A stretch of DNA of 64,000 bases, taken from Conchocele bisecta. Taxonomy: Eukaryota; Mollusca; Bivalvia; Lucinida; Thyasiridae. Shown here one piece after another: positions 11,101-22,622 of this stretch (position 1 is its first letter; each line of letters opens with the position of its first letter). The position numbers were made by a program, and so were the translations under genes. The stretch lies in NCBI GenBank assembly GCA_029237695.1, contig CM055265.1, positions 68,793,903 to 68,857,902 on the forward strand, written 5' to 3'. The notes under the pieces are model-generated. The model had not been told where the DNA came from. It made no database searches and worked only from the letters and a program-made list of their open reading frames with translations.

Positions 11101-14100
11101 GAAGGCCAAATATAACATGGGTACAACACAGTAGAGTCTAGCATAAAACATTACCTGATAAATACAATACCGTTTATTGTATTTTGATATCATGTTTTCA
11201 GGCTTGGTCCGGAAAAGGTAGGAATTTCTCGGCAAGCCTCAGAATTCCTACACATTTCTTTGTCTTCCATGATCAACTTGGTATCAAATGACAGTATGAT
11301 GTTCTCTATTAAATCACCACTGTCCATATGTATACAGAATTATCGCCGAGATTTGCTGCACTTGCAAGATATGCTTGAATAATTTTGCTCAATTCATTAA
11401 TATTCATTAATTTATCAATTTTTTTATTGATTACTTGATTGACCGACTGCTTGGTCGATTGATTAATAACCGATCTATTACTCGGTTGATTGATTGATTG
11501 GTGTTTTGCGTCGGTTCCCCAGTGACTACACACCTGACGTGACGCCGGCGCCCCCGAGCCGTCTCCTCCCCGTAGCACTTGAGTGGTGTCCCCAACACAT
11601 CAAGCACCTGTAAGGCCGGGAACCACACTCACTTTAACCCTTAGAATGCGGGAAACAAAAATTGTCGTCTGTTGTCATAAAAAAATTGTCTTCTTTCTCA
11701 ACAAAAACATGGTTTGACAGCATTTTAGAATCATTTCCAATGGAAATGATTCTAAAGTGTTGTCAAAATATGCTTTTGAAGAGAAAAGTAGAGAATAAAA
11801 AATGAACAGCAGACGACAAACAAATAATTCAGCATTGTAAGGGTTAAGGATTCACATAGCAAAGTACCAAACACATCAAGGTTTTGAATAGTGACCTTTT
11901 GGGGGCATTGTGACCCTTGAAATTTTATTTTGACTCCTGGAATTTGCATCACAGGGGTGAAGTTTGTTATAATATAAATAATATTAAATTTGTATTTTAC
12001 ACTTAAATTTAGTCTTGATCGGCCACTTTGGCCCTTGCATTCTGGGGGCTAATGAAAACCCTGCACATGTGTCAGTTTCTAATATAAACAAGGACATCGT
12101 TATCACTAAGCTAATCCCCTCGCTGGCAGCCTTGATAATAAACAAAAAAACAAAAAAAATTTAACATTTCTGCCTTACAAACAAGGTGAACATAAGTGCT
12201 CAGTGACCTTGGGTCAGACGTGGGTCGTATGCAAAACAAAGCACTATCCCTAGACACAAATTGTGGCCAAATATTATCAAAATCGGTGAAGCGGTTCATG
12301 AGTTATTGAAAAATAAAAGGTGTTACTAACGTACGTACGCATGTACATGGACTAACGCTATATCCCCTCTTGCCTATCACAGATTACCTCTGATCGTTTC
12401 TTGCACACTTTGGCAGCCCGCTTATACACGCCATTCGGGCTGTCTGTCGAGAACAGTTCCTTCCCTATTATGTACAGTAGGCCCACTGCAGAGATACAAC
12501 AGGACACGAGTTGTAGACAATGAAACCTGGCGCCGTGATTATAACACTTGCAGAGGATGTGCTTGAATCTCTTCGGCAAAATTAAGCAGTTTGCTTGGTC
12601 GAGGCTGAGCACAGCTCAGCCTCGACCAATCAAACTGCTTGATTTTCAGTACAAATTTTGAGGATATGCTCAAAATCCGTTATAATCAGGAAATTAATTT
12701 TGTTGATTTCTACAATTTTTATGGACGTTCATCATGAATATGGACCTATAAATAAATTAGAAATTGTGTGAATGTGTGAAAACAAGTATTTTTTTATTCA
12801 CTTTATTTTCTTATTTTTCCTCAACAGCACATTTTCGCAATCAAGTCACCGACATCCTTTTTAAGTTGATTTTTTAAAAAATAATTTTAACTAACAGATT
12901 TTGATTATATCTGGCCACCAAAGTCGATACTATTCGAATTCTAAGGTCACACTAAAAAAAATTCAAGCCTTACTTACACTGGTAACTTTCACGAAGAACC
13001 TCACACAGTTATTTCGTACAATGCATGTGCTTGACAAAATTATAGACATATATGATCAATAATGGCAAGCGGAGCAGATTAAAATGCAAGTTATATTTGG
13101 TGCTCCATATTTCACCAAATCTGATTGCCCTTTGAATGTTCATGAAACTAAAGAACGACTTCTTTTCTGATACACCGTGATACCACATGCCGAGTACACG
13201 TATATAATATAGGCGTGAGGATATATTAGGTAAATTAACATTTGTGAAACATTAAAGACTGCCGATATTCACTAAATGCAGAACATTCTGAGCCTGTGAT
13301 TATAAACCTTTTTATTTCCATTCTCAAAACTCATACTGAAAATCAGTCACTTTGATTGGTAAAGACAGCTGTGCACAGCTCAGTCTCCACCAATCAAATA
13401 TACTGACTTACAGCATGTGAATCAAGTACGGGGTCAGAAAGCTTCATGCTCACTAGGAGTGTAACAATTTACCAAAGATTTGAGGCCATCCATAATTATA
13501 TCTCCGTTTCCTGTAACTCGACCAACCCGCTAAAAACGGTGCGACCCGATTTTTTTTATTGCAATTTTGTTTATTTTTTTTATATTTTTTTTTCAATTTA
13601 GTGCTACAGTGGGTTAAAAGGGTTAATATAATCTCTGGCCCTAAATGGCATATACAAGTTCATACAACAACACATACAGCAATTGACATACTTTTATTGC
13701 AAGACTTGCAATATTGAATTTAAAAATTATTAATATTAAAAAGGTACAATATTTTAACACTTGCAATGCAAGTGTTAAAATATTGTAGCTTTTTAATATT
13801 AACAATTTTTAAATTCAATATGTCATATGACAGAAAAAGAAATTGCCTACCGACCGACCCACTTCTAAAATTCTGGGTCGGGTTACAGGAAACAAACAAT
13901 TGTTTAAGGACGGCCTGATGTACCGCGATATTTTGCAGACGATGTGATTCACGATGGGCGACACTGATATTATATTTGATACGGTTTTCACAATTACATA
14001 TTTTGGAATCCGAAATTACGCTATAAATAGACATTATTGCCGGGTTTCTTTGTTTGTTTAATGGGGTTTAACAGCCTATCAACAGCTACGGTCATTGAAG

Positions 14101-17100
14101 GCCAGGCCAACGGGTTCGATCCCGCATTCAACCTGCTGCATTGGGGGGAGGAAATCACAAAATCAAAACGGAATATTTACACCAAAATAAATATGTATTC
14201 AGCACTGAAATTAGATTAACTGGACATTGTGCCAGGTCCATACCTCACCAAAGTCACTTGGCCGCTTCCCCTGAAAGGAATACTGATAGGATTAGGAATA
14301 ACTGTATAGCTCGTATAAGAGGTATAACCAGATTCAACTCTCACATACAAGATATACCGGAGGGTCAAACCTGTAGCCTATTTCACCAACATTGCAAAGT
14401 ATACTTTAGTAGCAAAGTATACTTTGAGGGAGAAATTTTCAATTTGTTTTTTAATTTATTAATTTTTATTATACTGAATTTATTACATTATCACAGCCAT
14501 TTAATGGCTGTGATAATGTAATAAATTCAGTATAATAATTCTGCATACTTTTAATCATGAAATATATGCATTTGTTAGTTCTATATGAAATAATGCATTT
14601 CAGGAAAAATAAATGATTACTCCCTCAAAGTATACTTTGCTAGTAAAGTATACTTTGCAATGTTGATGAAATAGGCCCCTGGTCTCACAGTCGGGATTCT
14701 GGTAAGAATGAATCTCGATCGTTAAATTACCCCTCGCATGCTCTCAACCAACTACCGCAGTCGGGTACACTGTACGAATACTAAAATTAAATTATTGTGA
14801 AGAATATACACATACACCAGTCCAGCAGTTTTATGCATTATATCGCGTACATGGACCACTGAAAATATATTTTATGAAGGAGGTACTAGTATCGTGATAT
14901 GCATCGTATCGAGAGATATGCGTATCGTTACAACACTAATGCTCACAGGCATATTAAGGAAATGTGGCTGTGACTGGAGAAAACTGTAGATCCAGATCAG
15001 CCTGTGCATCCGCACAATCTGATCAGGATCTGCACTGTTTGCCATTCCATCAAAGAAACACCCGTCATAATTGAACAAGCCAGATCGTTATTAAGCCTCA
15101 CTGAGTGTCACTGCATTTGATCAGAAGCTACACTGGTCACAAATCCCATAAAAAAGACACATTTATCCAGTCACAGCCACAAATAAGCCTGGATTAAGGC
15201 CAGAAACCAGATTTGTGATTGTTATGTCTCACTGGCTACTAACGTAGGTGAGACAAAAAATACATACCCCAACCCCATTTTATTCCAAAATTTGGATCAA
15301 AATCTTTTTTCAATTAAATACGACCTTATAAAGATCATGACACGCTGATTTGTACTAACCACATGCCACTAATCCAGCAACTGCAAAGCTGAAGTAGGTC
15401 ACATCTGTCGTTACTGCTTTCACTGAAACAACATGATTTCTGGATATAGCGGAACATCTCAGTGGGTATGTACGTCACATGCACAAGTTATTTATGCCCT
15501 CATCATTTTCCTGAATACCTCAAGAAAATGTAGATACCCAAGGTAATTATTGAATATCTTCAGTCAGTTATCGAGCTATATTTTGTGTCCTTGTTGGGTC
15601 GAGGACGTACGAGAGAATCGCCACTTTTTGGCTTACAGGGGGCCGTTTTACTAAACTTCCTACGACTAAAATGTTCGTAAGTGCAAAATTATGATAGTCT
15701 GTAAATTTCACATTAACAATGTTTTCTTGTAAACAATTGTTGGATTTACATTTATTGAGCATAGGCTGCATATGCAGCCTATGCTCAATAAATGTAAATC
15801 CATCAATTGAAATTTACAGACAATCCTAAATTTGCACTTACAAACATTTTAGTTGTACGAAGGTTAGTGAAACGGGCCCCAGGTGTAATGGAAATGATTC
15901 TAAAGTGCTGTCACACCATGGTTTTAGCAAATTTGGGCTCCTATAGTATTCAACAGCGACCCAGAAAGTGGCGAATCTCACCTTAGGCAGGACTGTGTCA
16001 TGCAGAAAACAAACTTTGTTTTTTACTGATACACTTGCTTATCTTACGATAGAATCCCCATTTTTGGGTCACTAGTGTATACAACAACATCCCAAAATTG
16101 GACTCCTATAGTCAGTGATAGTATTCAACAGTGACCCAGAAATGACGAATCTCGTCTTATGTGCCTTGCCGAAACAAACTTTGTTTTTGCTGTCACATCC
16201 TCTTACTCAGAGGTATAGTTTGTGACGGATTCTTGCAGGACTGTGCATGTCCAGTTATACATATTTTGCATAGCTATGCATTGAACTGGACAAATAAACA
16301 CAAGTTTTAGAACATGCACCATTTTGCAAAATGATGGGAAAATAATCAATAAATGTAAACAAAGTTTGTGTTTGCACGACATAGTGCTACCTATAAGGTG
16401 AGATTCGCCACTTTCTGGATCACTGTTGAATACTATAGGAAACCAAATATGGTATGCTGTAGTAATAGTATACACCAGTGACCCAAAACATGGCAATTCT
16501 CTCATACGAACAATCTAGACAAAATCACATCATTAGTTGTAAGCATTTGTGAGCTATTTTGATAAAACTGATGCTAATTGTATGAAGAATGCACAAAATT
16601 AATGATTGATTGAATGATTGTGTTCGACAGCAGGGTCATCTACAGATGGGAAAGCACTGGCATGAGAGACTGCCATACATGCAGGACTGCAGTTACAATA
16701 AAACATTTCAGCACTGAAAAACAGTGTGCTGAGGCAGAGCTCCAGTTAAGGTGCGTAATTTGGAGGTAAATTTCTTATTTCTCCATCAAAAATGGCAAGT
16801 TGTGAGTGCTTTAGAATCGTCTCAATGAGACGATTCTAAAGCACTCCCAACTTGCCATTTTTGATGAAGAACTCACAAAATTTCACCCCAAGTTGGTCAA
16901 ATTACGCACCTTAACTGGAGCTCTGGCGCTGGGGGCCGTTTCACTAAACTTTCTACAACTAAAATGTTCGCAAGTGCAAATTTAGGATCGTCTGGAAATT
17001 TAAATTGATGGATTCACATTTATTGAACTCAGGCTGCATATGCAGCCTATGCTCAATAAATGTAAATCCAATAATTGATTACAAGAAAATATTGTTAATG

Positions 17101-17714
17101 TGAAAATATTTTGCACTTACGAACATTTTAGTCGTACAAAGTTCAGTGAAACGGCCCCTGATCCAGTGCTAGACACTCCTAATACACTGATTCACCCAGT
17201 AAGTTTCATCATTAAGGTATGAATATTTAACCCATTTCTTTCAGAATACACCTTTACGGCTATGAAAGTTATTAAATATTTTATTTCTGTTATTTCTCAA
17301 TGAAAGTATATGTTGTGACCACTCATTTGAACCGTCTCGACGAGACGGTTCAAATGGTGGACGCAACATATACTTCTAAGCGCATAGAACGAATATATTT
17401 ACGATTTTCCGAAAACATAATGGCGTATCCTCAGCATGAATCCTTATGCATAAAAGTGTATTCGGAATGTAAAGAGTTAGCTCACCTTTTTCTCCTGTTG
17501 ACATCCCTTCATACGGACTTTTTCTCTTTATGTCCAGTTCCGTCCCAGTTGTTCCACCCTGATTCTTGTTCACCTGAGGTGGCTTCGCGTCCGACATCTG
17601 CCGACATGGGGCACAGATGTTGGCAGTAGCAGCATATTCATAATTGAGCAACAAGCTGTGGCTCTGGACCAGCCATCTTCTACAGACAATTGACCGTGCC
17701 AGCCGGAGAATCAT
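8041..17714 (-). CDS. TIMM21: Tim21, subunit of the mitochondrial TIM23 inner-membrane translocase (complete, 6 exons)
   Basis: Tim21 is a single-pass inner-membrane protein whose intermembrane-space domain links the TIM23 presequence translocase to the outer-membrane TOM complex and the respiratory chain. Six minus-strand exons (17714-17486, 15422-15360, 12485-12388, 11607-11534, 9956-9857, 8133-8041) join without a break into 218 residues; intron phases are 1, 1, 0, 2, 0 and all introns are GT-AG. Residues 1-39 are Arg-rich and nearly lack acidic residues, as in a mitochondrial presequence. Residues about 85-105 form the membrane span. Family hallmarks follow in order: GKELFS, NGVYKRA, GRRRHVR, FYIEGPFG, KATVHVEM and the C-terminal ILEDNR. 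Human TIMM21 is about 248 residues; the difference lies in the poorly conserved N-terminus. The start has A at -3 and an in-frame TGA two codons upstream. A possible ATTAAA poly(A) signal lies at 7980-7975. Identification rests on remembered family sequence, but agreement over all six exons makes it firm. Confidence 0.93.
8526..8990. repeat. TIMM21 intron 5: family F fragment and family Q repeat
   Basis: F fragment 8526-8605. Family Q (about 8760-8990) contains 'ccaagtttcaggtctgtagc' and ends in 'gacggacggatggacgg'-type iterations, as at 58190-58310. Confidence 0.6.
9118..9838. mobile_element. TIMM21 intron 5: F, C and F elements in a row
   Basis: F at 9118-9314 (ends 'ggggtgaaagggttaa'), C at 9338-9587 ('gacccttacaccgctatc' to 'agcggtctaagggttaa', core 'gaatcatttccattggaa'), then a second F-type piece to 9838. 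They share the junction motif GGGTTAA. Confidence 0.65.
9857..9956 (-). CDS. TIMM21: TIMM21 exon 5
   Basis: Acceptor TTTCTGTTCCAG; encodes CREFMANDGKHIRLQFYIEG then PFGKATVHVEMCQ, the core beta-strands of the intermembrane-space domain. Donor GTATGA, phase 0. Confidence 0.93.
10046..10542. mobile_element. TIMM21 intron 4: family J and C fragments
   Basis: J tail 10046-10372 ('aaaatcagaacggaatattt'); C core 10405-10542 with 'agaatcatttccaatgggaa'. Confidence 0.6.
10545..10905. repeat. TIMM21 intron 4: three diverged tandem units, about 110 bp
   Basis: 'agggttcttcctcttgccat' (10607) recurs as 'agggttcttcatctagccat' (10711) and 'aagcttctttgtcttgcctt' (10823). The 135-codon frame across it is a by-product. 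Confidence 0.55.
11056..11134. repeat. Perfect 39-bp-arm hairpin in TIMM21 intron 4
   Basis: 11056-11094 and 11096-11134 are exact inverse complements around a single C at 11095; no mismatch in 39 pairs. Arms start 'ctactgtgttgtacccatgt'. Confidence 0.85.
11534..11607 (-). CDS. TIMM21: TIMM21 exon 4
   Basis: Acceptor GGCCTTACAG; encodes VLDVLGTPLKCYGEE and GRRRHVR, matching the family's 'GE-x-x-x-GYGE...GRRxHVRF' block. GC content is clearly higher than the surrounding intron. It ends in phase 2 at a GTGTGT donor. A family C element ends 28 nt upstream of the exon. Confidence 0.93.
11636..11847. mobile_element. Family C element in TIMM21 intron 3
   Basis: 'aacccttagaatgcgggaaa' to 'agcattgtaagggtt'; core 'gaatcatttccaatggaaat'. 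Confidence 0.75.
11848..12387. other. TIMM21 intron 3 remainder
   Basis: Non-coding. 12180-12360 has the tandem-repeat style ending 'ctaacgtacgtacgcatgta' seen with families N and Q elsewhere. Confidence 0.5.
12388..12485 (-). CDS. TIMM21: TIMM21 exon 3 (end of membrane span, start of IMS domain)
   Basis: Acceptor TATCTCTGCAG, then VGLLYIIGKELF, completing the helix, followed by the conserved STDSPNGVYKRA segment. It ends in phase 0 at a GTAATC donor. Confidence 0.92.
12588..12680. repeat. Family M palindrome
   Basis: 'gcagtttgcttggtcgaggc' pairs with 'gcctcgaccaatcaaactgc'; centre 'tgagcacagctca'. Confidence 0.75.
13310..13420. repeat. Family M palindrome, second copy
   Basis: 'tttgattggtaaagacagctg' region pairs with 'cagtctccaccaatcaaa'; centre 'agctgtgcacagct'. 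Confidence 0.65.
13480..13920. mobile_element. TIR element with long inner palindrome, TIMM21 intron 2
   Basis: Ends 'gaggccatccataatta' and 'ttaaggacggcctga', then 'gtttcctgtaactcgacc' pairing with 'gggtcgggttacaggaaac'. The inner palindrome 13705-13825 is centred on 'cacttgcaatgcaagtg'. Confidence 0.65.
14046..14760. mobile_element. Family J copy carrying a nested family I element
   Basis: J runs 14046-14373 and 14678-14760. Family I (14374-14677, 'tagcctatttcaccaacatt' to 'aatgttgatgaaataggc') splits the J sequence 'aaacctggtctca'; CCTG on both sides suggests a 4-bp target duplication. Confidence 0.7.
14963..15185. mobile_element. Family G element
   Basis: 'tgtggctgtgactggagaaa' to 'tttatccagtcacagccaca'; core 'gatcagcctgtgcatccgca'. 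Confidence 0.7.
15360..15422 (-). CDS. TIMM21: TIMM21 exon 2 (start of membrane span)
   Basis: A 63-nt exon after a TTGTTTCAG acceptor, encoding VKAVTTDVTYFSFAVAGLVAC, which opens the transmembrane helix. Donor GTTAGT; phase 1 on both sides. It is too short to be seen without its neighbours. Confidence 0.88.
15637..15883. mobile_element. Family B element, TIMM21 intron 1
   Basis: 'gggggccgttttactaaact' to 'ggttagtgaaacgggcccc'. Confidence 0.75.
15925..16505. repeat. Composite inverted/direct repeat, TIMM21 intron 1
   Basis: 'ctatagtattcaacagcgac' (15952) recurs direct near 16118 and inverted near 16420. Inner palindrome 'ccagttatacatattttgcatagctatgcattgaactgg' region spans 16250-16290. Confidence 0.55.
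16737..17159. mobile_element. Family D element followed by family B element
   Basis: D 16737-16924 (GAGCTCCAGTTAAGGTGCG to CGCACCTTAACTGGAGCTC; core 'gaatcgtctcaatgagacg'); B 16931-17159. Confidence 0.75.
17231..17440. mobile_element. Family H element
   Basis: 'aacccatttctttcagaata' to 'atggcgtatcctcagcatga'; core 'gaaccgtctcgacgagacgg'. Its end lies 45 bp from the TIMM21 exon 1 donor. Confidence 0.7.
17486..17714 (-). CDS. TIMM21: TIMM21 exon 1 (presequence and linker)
   Basis: Encodes residues 1-76, beginning MILRLARSIVCRRW. It ends in phase 1 before a GTGAGC donor (17485-17480). The hydrophobic/arginine start fits a matrix-targeting signal, and the hydrophilic tail (NKNQGG, KRKSPYEG) fits the matrix-side linker. 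The first base pair of each later exon keeps this frame. Confidence 0.88.
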
Positions 17715-18060
17715 CGTTAATCAGAGGTTCTGGAAACAAAATTCGATGGATGAATACAAGTAGTGAGTATTGTTTCTACTGTGAGTATGATTTATATTAG
17801 AAACTAGATAATCAGGTGATTTATTTCTGGTACCTGTGAAATAGGGTAGTATGTGAGATAATATGCCAGTCGCCAGATCAGCATTTTCTCTGTGCACTCT
17901 GGTTACCTCCCACAAATTATATAAAAGAACTACCCTTACACTAGTTACAAACAGTAACTCTTGCAATCTAGTCCCGTACCATCCATAGCCAGAGTTACGA
18001 TTCCACTCATAGGCTTCCTCTGCAGAATAGCGAATCAGACCTGATTAACCGAAACTAGAA
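17715..18060 (-). promoter_or_regulatory. Upstream region of TIMM21
   Basis: Expected promoter of TIMM21; no repeat recognised. No strong TATA box or CpG cluster visible. Confidence 0.35.
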
Positions 18061-18089
18061 AATGTGGTGTGTCGACACACTTAGGGCCC

Positions 18090-18690
18090 CTATAGGTGAT
18101 TTGAGAAACTCTTACAAAAAAATTCAAAAAAAATAAACAGGCAAACGGACGGACGTACGATCAGAAGTGAAGGTAGATGTATTACTGTGGAAGGCTGTAT
18201 CATTACTAAGTAATGCATATGTGGAATATGAAGATATTAGCTGAAGGTAAACAGAAATTATAGGCGATTTGAGAAACTGTTACAAAACGTTTCAAAAAAT
18301 AAACAGACAGACAGATGGACATATGATAAGTAGGGAGGGAATTTGTATAACTGTGGAAGTATGTATAATTACTAAGTAATGCATGTGTGCAATATGAAGA
18401 TATTAGCTGCAGGCAAACAGAAATCATAGGCGATTTGAGAAACACTTACAAAAACTTTCAACAAATAAACAGACAGACGGACATACGATCAGTGGTGAGG
18501 GTAATTGTGTTAATGTGGAAGTACCGGTATACATCATTACTACGTAATGCATGTGTGCCATATGAAGATATTAGCGGAAGGCAAACAGAAATTATAGGGG
18601 ATTTGAGAAAATGTTATAAAAACCTTCAAAAAATAAATAAACAGACAGACAGACAGACAGACAGACGGATGGACCGATACGGCGAAACCT
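18090..18690. repeat. Tandem repeat, about 168 bp x 3.5
   Basis: 'gatttgagaaact' or variants start at 18098, 18267, 18433 and 18600; each unit has 'aaataaacagacagacgg' and 'taatgcatgtgtgcaatatg'. The (gaca)n expansion at 18643-18665 is at the end. Confidence 0.75.
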
Positions 18691-18730
18691 ATAGGGCAGC
18701 TTCAATTTTCGGCAGGGCCCTAAAAAGAAA

Positions 18731-19070
18731 CCAGGGCCTGAAAATAGCACTGGTCCGAGGTCCCGGTGGACCTGCAAATTTTAAAGTCGGACCTTTGTAT
18801 TTTACAAGCAAAAAGTCCGCCGGACCTGTGATAAAATTGAAATTGCGATCATCATTCAGTGGCGATGCTAAATCCATTCTGATTATCGTCTTATAAGATA
18901 ATTTATGGTGACTCATATGGGTATTTACACATGTTGTGATGAGTCATTTCGCATAAAACAGACACATATTTCTAGCGATTAATCTCTCGGACCTTCCAAA
19001 AAAATCCTTTCACTTTTTTCCTCGTTAGGTCCCGGACCTACTGGTAAAAGCTGCTATTTTCAGGCCCTGG
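18731..19070. mobile_element. 340-bp TIR element
   Basis: Ends CCAGGGCCTGAAAATAGCA and GCTATTTTCAGGCCCTGG, flanked by 'aaa' on both sides. 'ggtccggcggac'-type motifs inside. Confidence 0.65.
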
Positions 19071-19305
19071 AAACAATAACACACATAACATAACATGGCA
19101 TCTACTCTGAATAATACACTTCGTGTTCATTTTGTTTCCTTATATTTCATATATACTGTCAATGTAATACAGTTGAAATATGGGCATTAAATGAAGGAGG
19201 TGATGAGGCAGTGAGGTTAACCTAGTTAGTTCATTCTGATATTGTACAATGCCAGTATGTCAGACTGTGACAAGGGTCGAGTGCAAGTGCATATGCTACA
19301 ATGGT

Positions 19306-19858
19306 GTCGGCTAATTCTGCACACCTAAGGCTTTCCAAAAAAAATTATATGTCATAAACATCCCCATATTCAGTCAAAATTTTCTGAATATTCAACGCAG
19401 TTCAAAGACGTCTGTGCAGGTAAAATGTCATAACGTTCTGATGTCAGTAAATGACGTAAATTGTGTGATGTATGACATCACATGCGTGTTTGCAACGTCA
19501 CATTTGTTTCTGCTAATGCTGCGCATCTGGTAGTGTAAACAAAATGGCGAACAGCATACTGGATCAGCATAGCAAAATTGGTATTAAACGTGAAGCACAA
19601 CTATCCAGTGACATCATGACAGGTTAGTTTCTTAGCTGAACAGTAATGAGTAAATAAGACAGCAGGGTCTAAGGATTTTACACATTTTGAAAATATTCGG
19701 AACAAGTTTTTACCAAACTATTGGAATGTGATAAAATTGTGCTACAGTGTAGCAATTTATCAGCTTGTTTATTCCGAAATCCACATATTTTATTATGACG
19801 TACTGAAGGCTGAATTTGACGTGAATTGCACTTTAGCCGATGCGCAGAATTAGCCGAA
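19306..19858. mobile_element. 553-bp TIR element
   Basis: Ends TCGGCTAATTCTGCACA and TGCGCAGAATTAGCCGA. No ORF. Confidence 0.6.
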
Positions 19859-19930
19859 ATAATGCTGATGTAGATATAGCACTATGGCTTTACTACTGAT
19901 ACCAAAGTAAATAATAAATGATAAAACAGG

Positions 19931-21687
19931 GCTCCAGATAAGGAATTTGGCATTGGGTACTGTTACTCCATACTTTTGAAATCAATTGGGTATTCTCAAT
20001 TTTCAATTGGGTATTTTAAAAACGTTACCCCATCAATTTTTTTCAATTGGGTATTTCCATATTTTGATTACAAAAACCGATTCGGAAACAAATCGTAATA
20101 ATTTATGTATTAATGGTAATTTTTTGTTGTTCATATAATTAATTGAAGCAGTGTTATACTTACATGTGTATGGTAACACTGCTTCCCTTACTTATAAGAA
20201 CACCAAAATGATTAGTTCCAAGTTTTCAATGATTCCAAGTACATATAAGTAACTGTTACTAGAGTAATTGCATGGGCTTATGGCATTTGTGACCTGTATA
20301 GTTCCGGATCTGCTAGCACACTCATAGTTATAAGTTATGTAACAAGCAGTATCGTGTATTAAAAAATCATGCGAGATGTTTCATTATCTGAATGACAAAC
20401 AGTGCATACGCTGATCAAGAATGCTTTGATTGGCAGATTGATCTTTGCAACACGGGATCCAGTTTTTTTTTTGCCGACCACGTTTGACAGCAATTCATCA
20501 ATAATGTCAATCACGATTAATTTGGGGTCTCCACACACCGAGCTCAACAAAATGACTGTATGATGCCTTGTGTAATGGATTGAGATTCCATCTTTGCATC
20601 GGTCGTAAAATAAATCGAAATAAGGTTAACATTGGTGGTGGACTTTTGAAATGTTTTTCTTCCAGGTTTGTTGTGGCCGCCATTTTGTTGCGCCATGTGT
20701 CACCAATTGTCTACGAAAAAAGCTGACATGATCCGATTGGTGTTATTTATAGTGTCTATCGCTACTACGATTATATTAATTGGTGAATTCGGGCGCCGTT
20801 CAACTCGTCCTTTTTTAACTTAGTTATTTTGACCGCCATTTAATTCAACGTGTGCGTTGGTCGAAATAGTAATAATGTTACCATATTTTCATTTATTACT
20901 TATGATACTGTCCCACATGTAAAATATAAACCCGACACATTCAAAATAATAAAATGTCTGTCACGGACGTTTTTCGTTGCATCTCCTTGAGTAGACTCGG
21001 TGTCGCCGAAACAAACAGTTTCACATCGATTTCAATTTAAGAAAATAGACTAGTAATGAGCCTGAATGTCCGGTTCACAAGTGTCGCATTGCCGTTTTTA
21101 TTCCACAATTATTGATTTGAAAATCAGTAATATTTTCCGTAAATGACGTAATTGATAGGCCCTCTTATCCAATTTTTTTTCTCAAAATCAATATGGGCAA
21201 AAAAAGCCGATGCGATAAGGGTGGAAATTTTAGATTTTGGTTCATTAACTTGGAACGGTACCCGAAACAACTGCCGTGTGATGGGTTACTAGAGTTTCGA
21301 GTTGGACCCATTTTTTCCCTGCTGAGAGTCGGAATCTCTCCCGCTATATCCTGGAGTTCAAATCGAATACACCCGAAAACTGGTTTCCAGCCGTTATCGG
21401 TGATATACAGTGAGACATTGTCCGCAGCTAGCTCCGGGACCAGACTTTGTAAACATTGAATGGCCGACCGCCCAGATCATCAGCGATGATTTTGTAGGAT
21501 TGTATACATGAACAAATCTAGCAGTACGCGACAGACTGAAAATACATTTGAGGAGTACGCTACAGGATAAAAAAGAATTGCGTACCGGACATTTTAATTG
21601 CTTTTTGGTACGCATTGTCTCTGATTTTAATTGGGTTTTTGCATGTTTTAATTGCGTATTACGCAAATACGCACCTTATCTGGACCT
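19931..21687. mobile_element. Family E long form: 1.76 kb element
   Basis: Ends GCTCCAGATAAGG (19931) and CCTTATCTGGACCTC (21673-21687) match the termini of the short family E copies (33306, 41845). Near both ends runs 'caattgggtattt' or 'aattgggtttttgc'. The interior has minus-strand frames around 20550-20359 (VIDIIDELLSNVVGKKKTGS) and 21480-21230 (DNGWKPVFGCIRFELQD) that look weakly protein-like but are interrupted; they could be remains of a transposase or captured gene. Confidence 0.55.
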
Positions 21688-21689
21688 CT

Positions 21690-22490
21690 GATAAAAAGTA
21701 GATAATGAAAAATAGAAGTGATATGATGATATCTACTGTCTGCTGATGCTATTAGAGGGTTTGAAAAGGCAAGGCAGACTAAGCAGAGAAGGATCCAGGT
21801 GATATTGTTAGACTTCGTATCATAAATATCGGCATTTAAAAGACTTTCAAAATATGCCGAAATTAGAACCATGCCGAAATTCGGGTTGTTTCTCGCCGCC
21901 AATGTGCTTCACATATAAATTGCATAAATTAATGTGTATACGCTGCACTGCAAGTGATGCATGTGACTATTGATAGAGGACTCCTCAAATCATAATGAAG
22001 CTCATCTTGAAAATTCACGGGTACCTACATAATCGTGCCAGAGTCAAAGTCAACATATTTTAGACTTGTTGTTGTTGTTGTTGTTGAGTGGTGGTCGATG
22101 ACGTTCCCACGCTGACTTATCGTGTCACCGCAAAGAAATAGTTACATGGCACCGAACAACTTGTGTAAACTGTTGTAGTAAGTCAAAACGTCTATTCATG
22201 TGGTCCGTGAAGGACTGTGGCCATTTAATAAGGGCGGCGGAAGTGGGGTGCCGGGGGCCCTGCCCGCTCCCATCCAATACTTGTGTTGCATATAAAGAAA
22301 ACGTTTCAAGTCATTATTGTGTTTAGATATGAATTAAGATTAAATTTAAAACTTGATTTAACCTTGTATGCTATGCATTTGGTATAGAATCAACGTCAGA
22401 TTTTAGACAAAATGTTCCCTTTCTCCAAGCAGATATCTATATGGACTGCTCTTATATATATAGTTAGGGGGCTTATATAGTCAGATAGTT
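21690..22490. other. No gene recognised
   Basis: A (GTT)6 microsatellite at about 22067-22086 and a short GC-rich stretch at 22230-22275; otherwise nothing. Confidence 0.5.
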
Positions 22491-22495
22491 GTTCA

Positions 22496-22622
22496 CATTT
22501 GTCTACAAGCACCATTTTTGGACCAGTGTTAGATATGGTGATAACATTTTATTTTCTTGCGGGAGCCAAGCTGGGATCTCGCTGTGGCGGCCATATTTGT
22601 AAATCCAAGATGGCCGCCATCC
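22496..22622 (+). repeat. Left arm of a dispersed inverted pair
   Basis: 'acatttgtctacaagcacca' to 'agatggccgccatcc' is repeated in inverse orientation at 28937-29064. Confidence 0.7.

Noticed and set aside
14872..15078. Frames reading NSADPDQ, seen also at 812, 37537 and 43411
   Set aside because: Chance translation of the family F and G repeat cores, found in many copies and both orientations.
15568..15771. Frames reading [12 protein letters not shown]...NILVV at 15568, 33481, 39956 and 59186
   Set aside because: Chance translation of the family B foldback, repeated wherever the element occurs.
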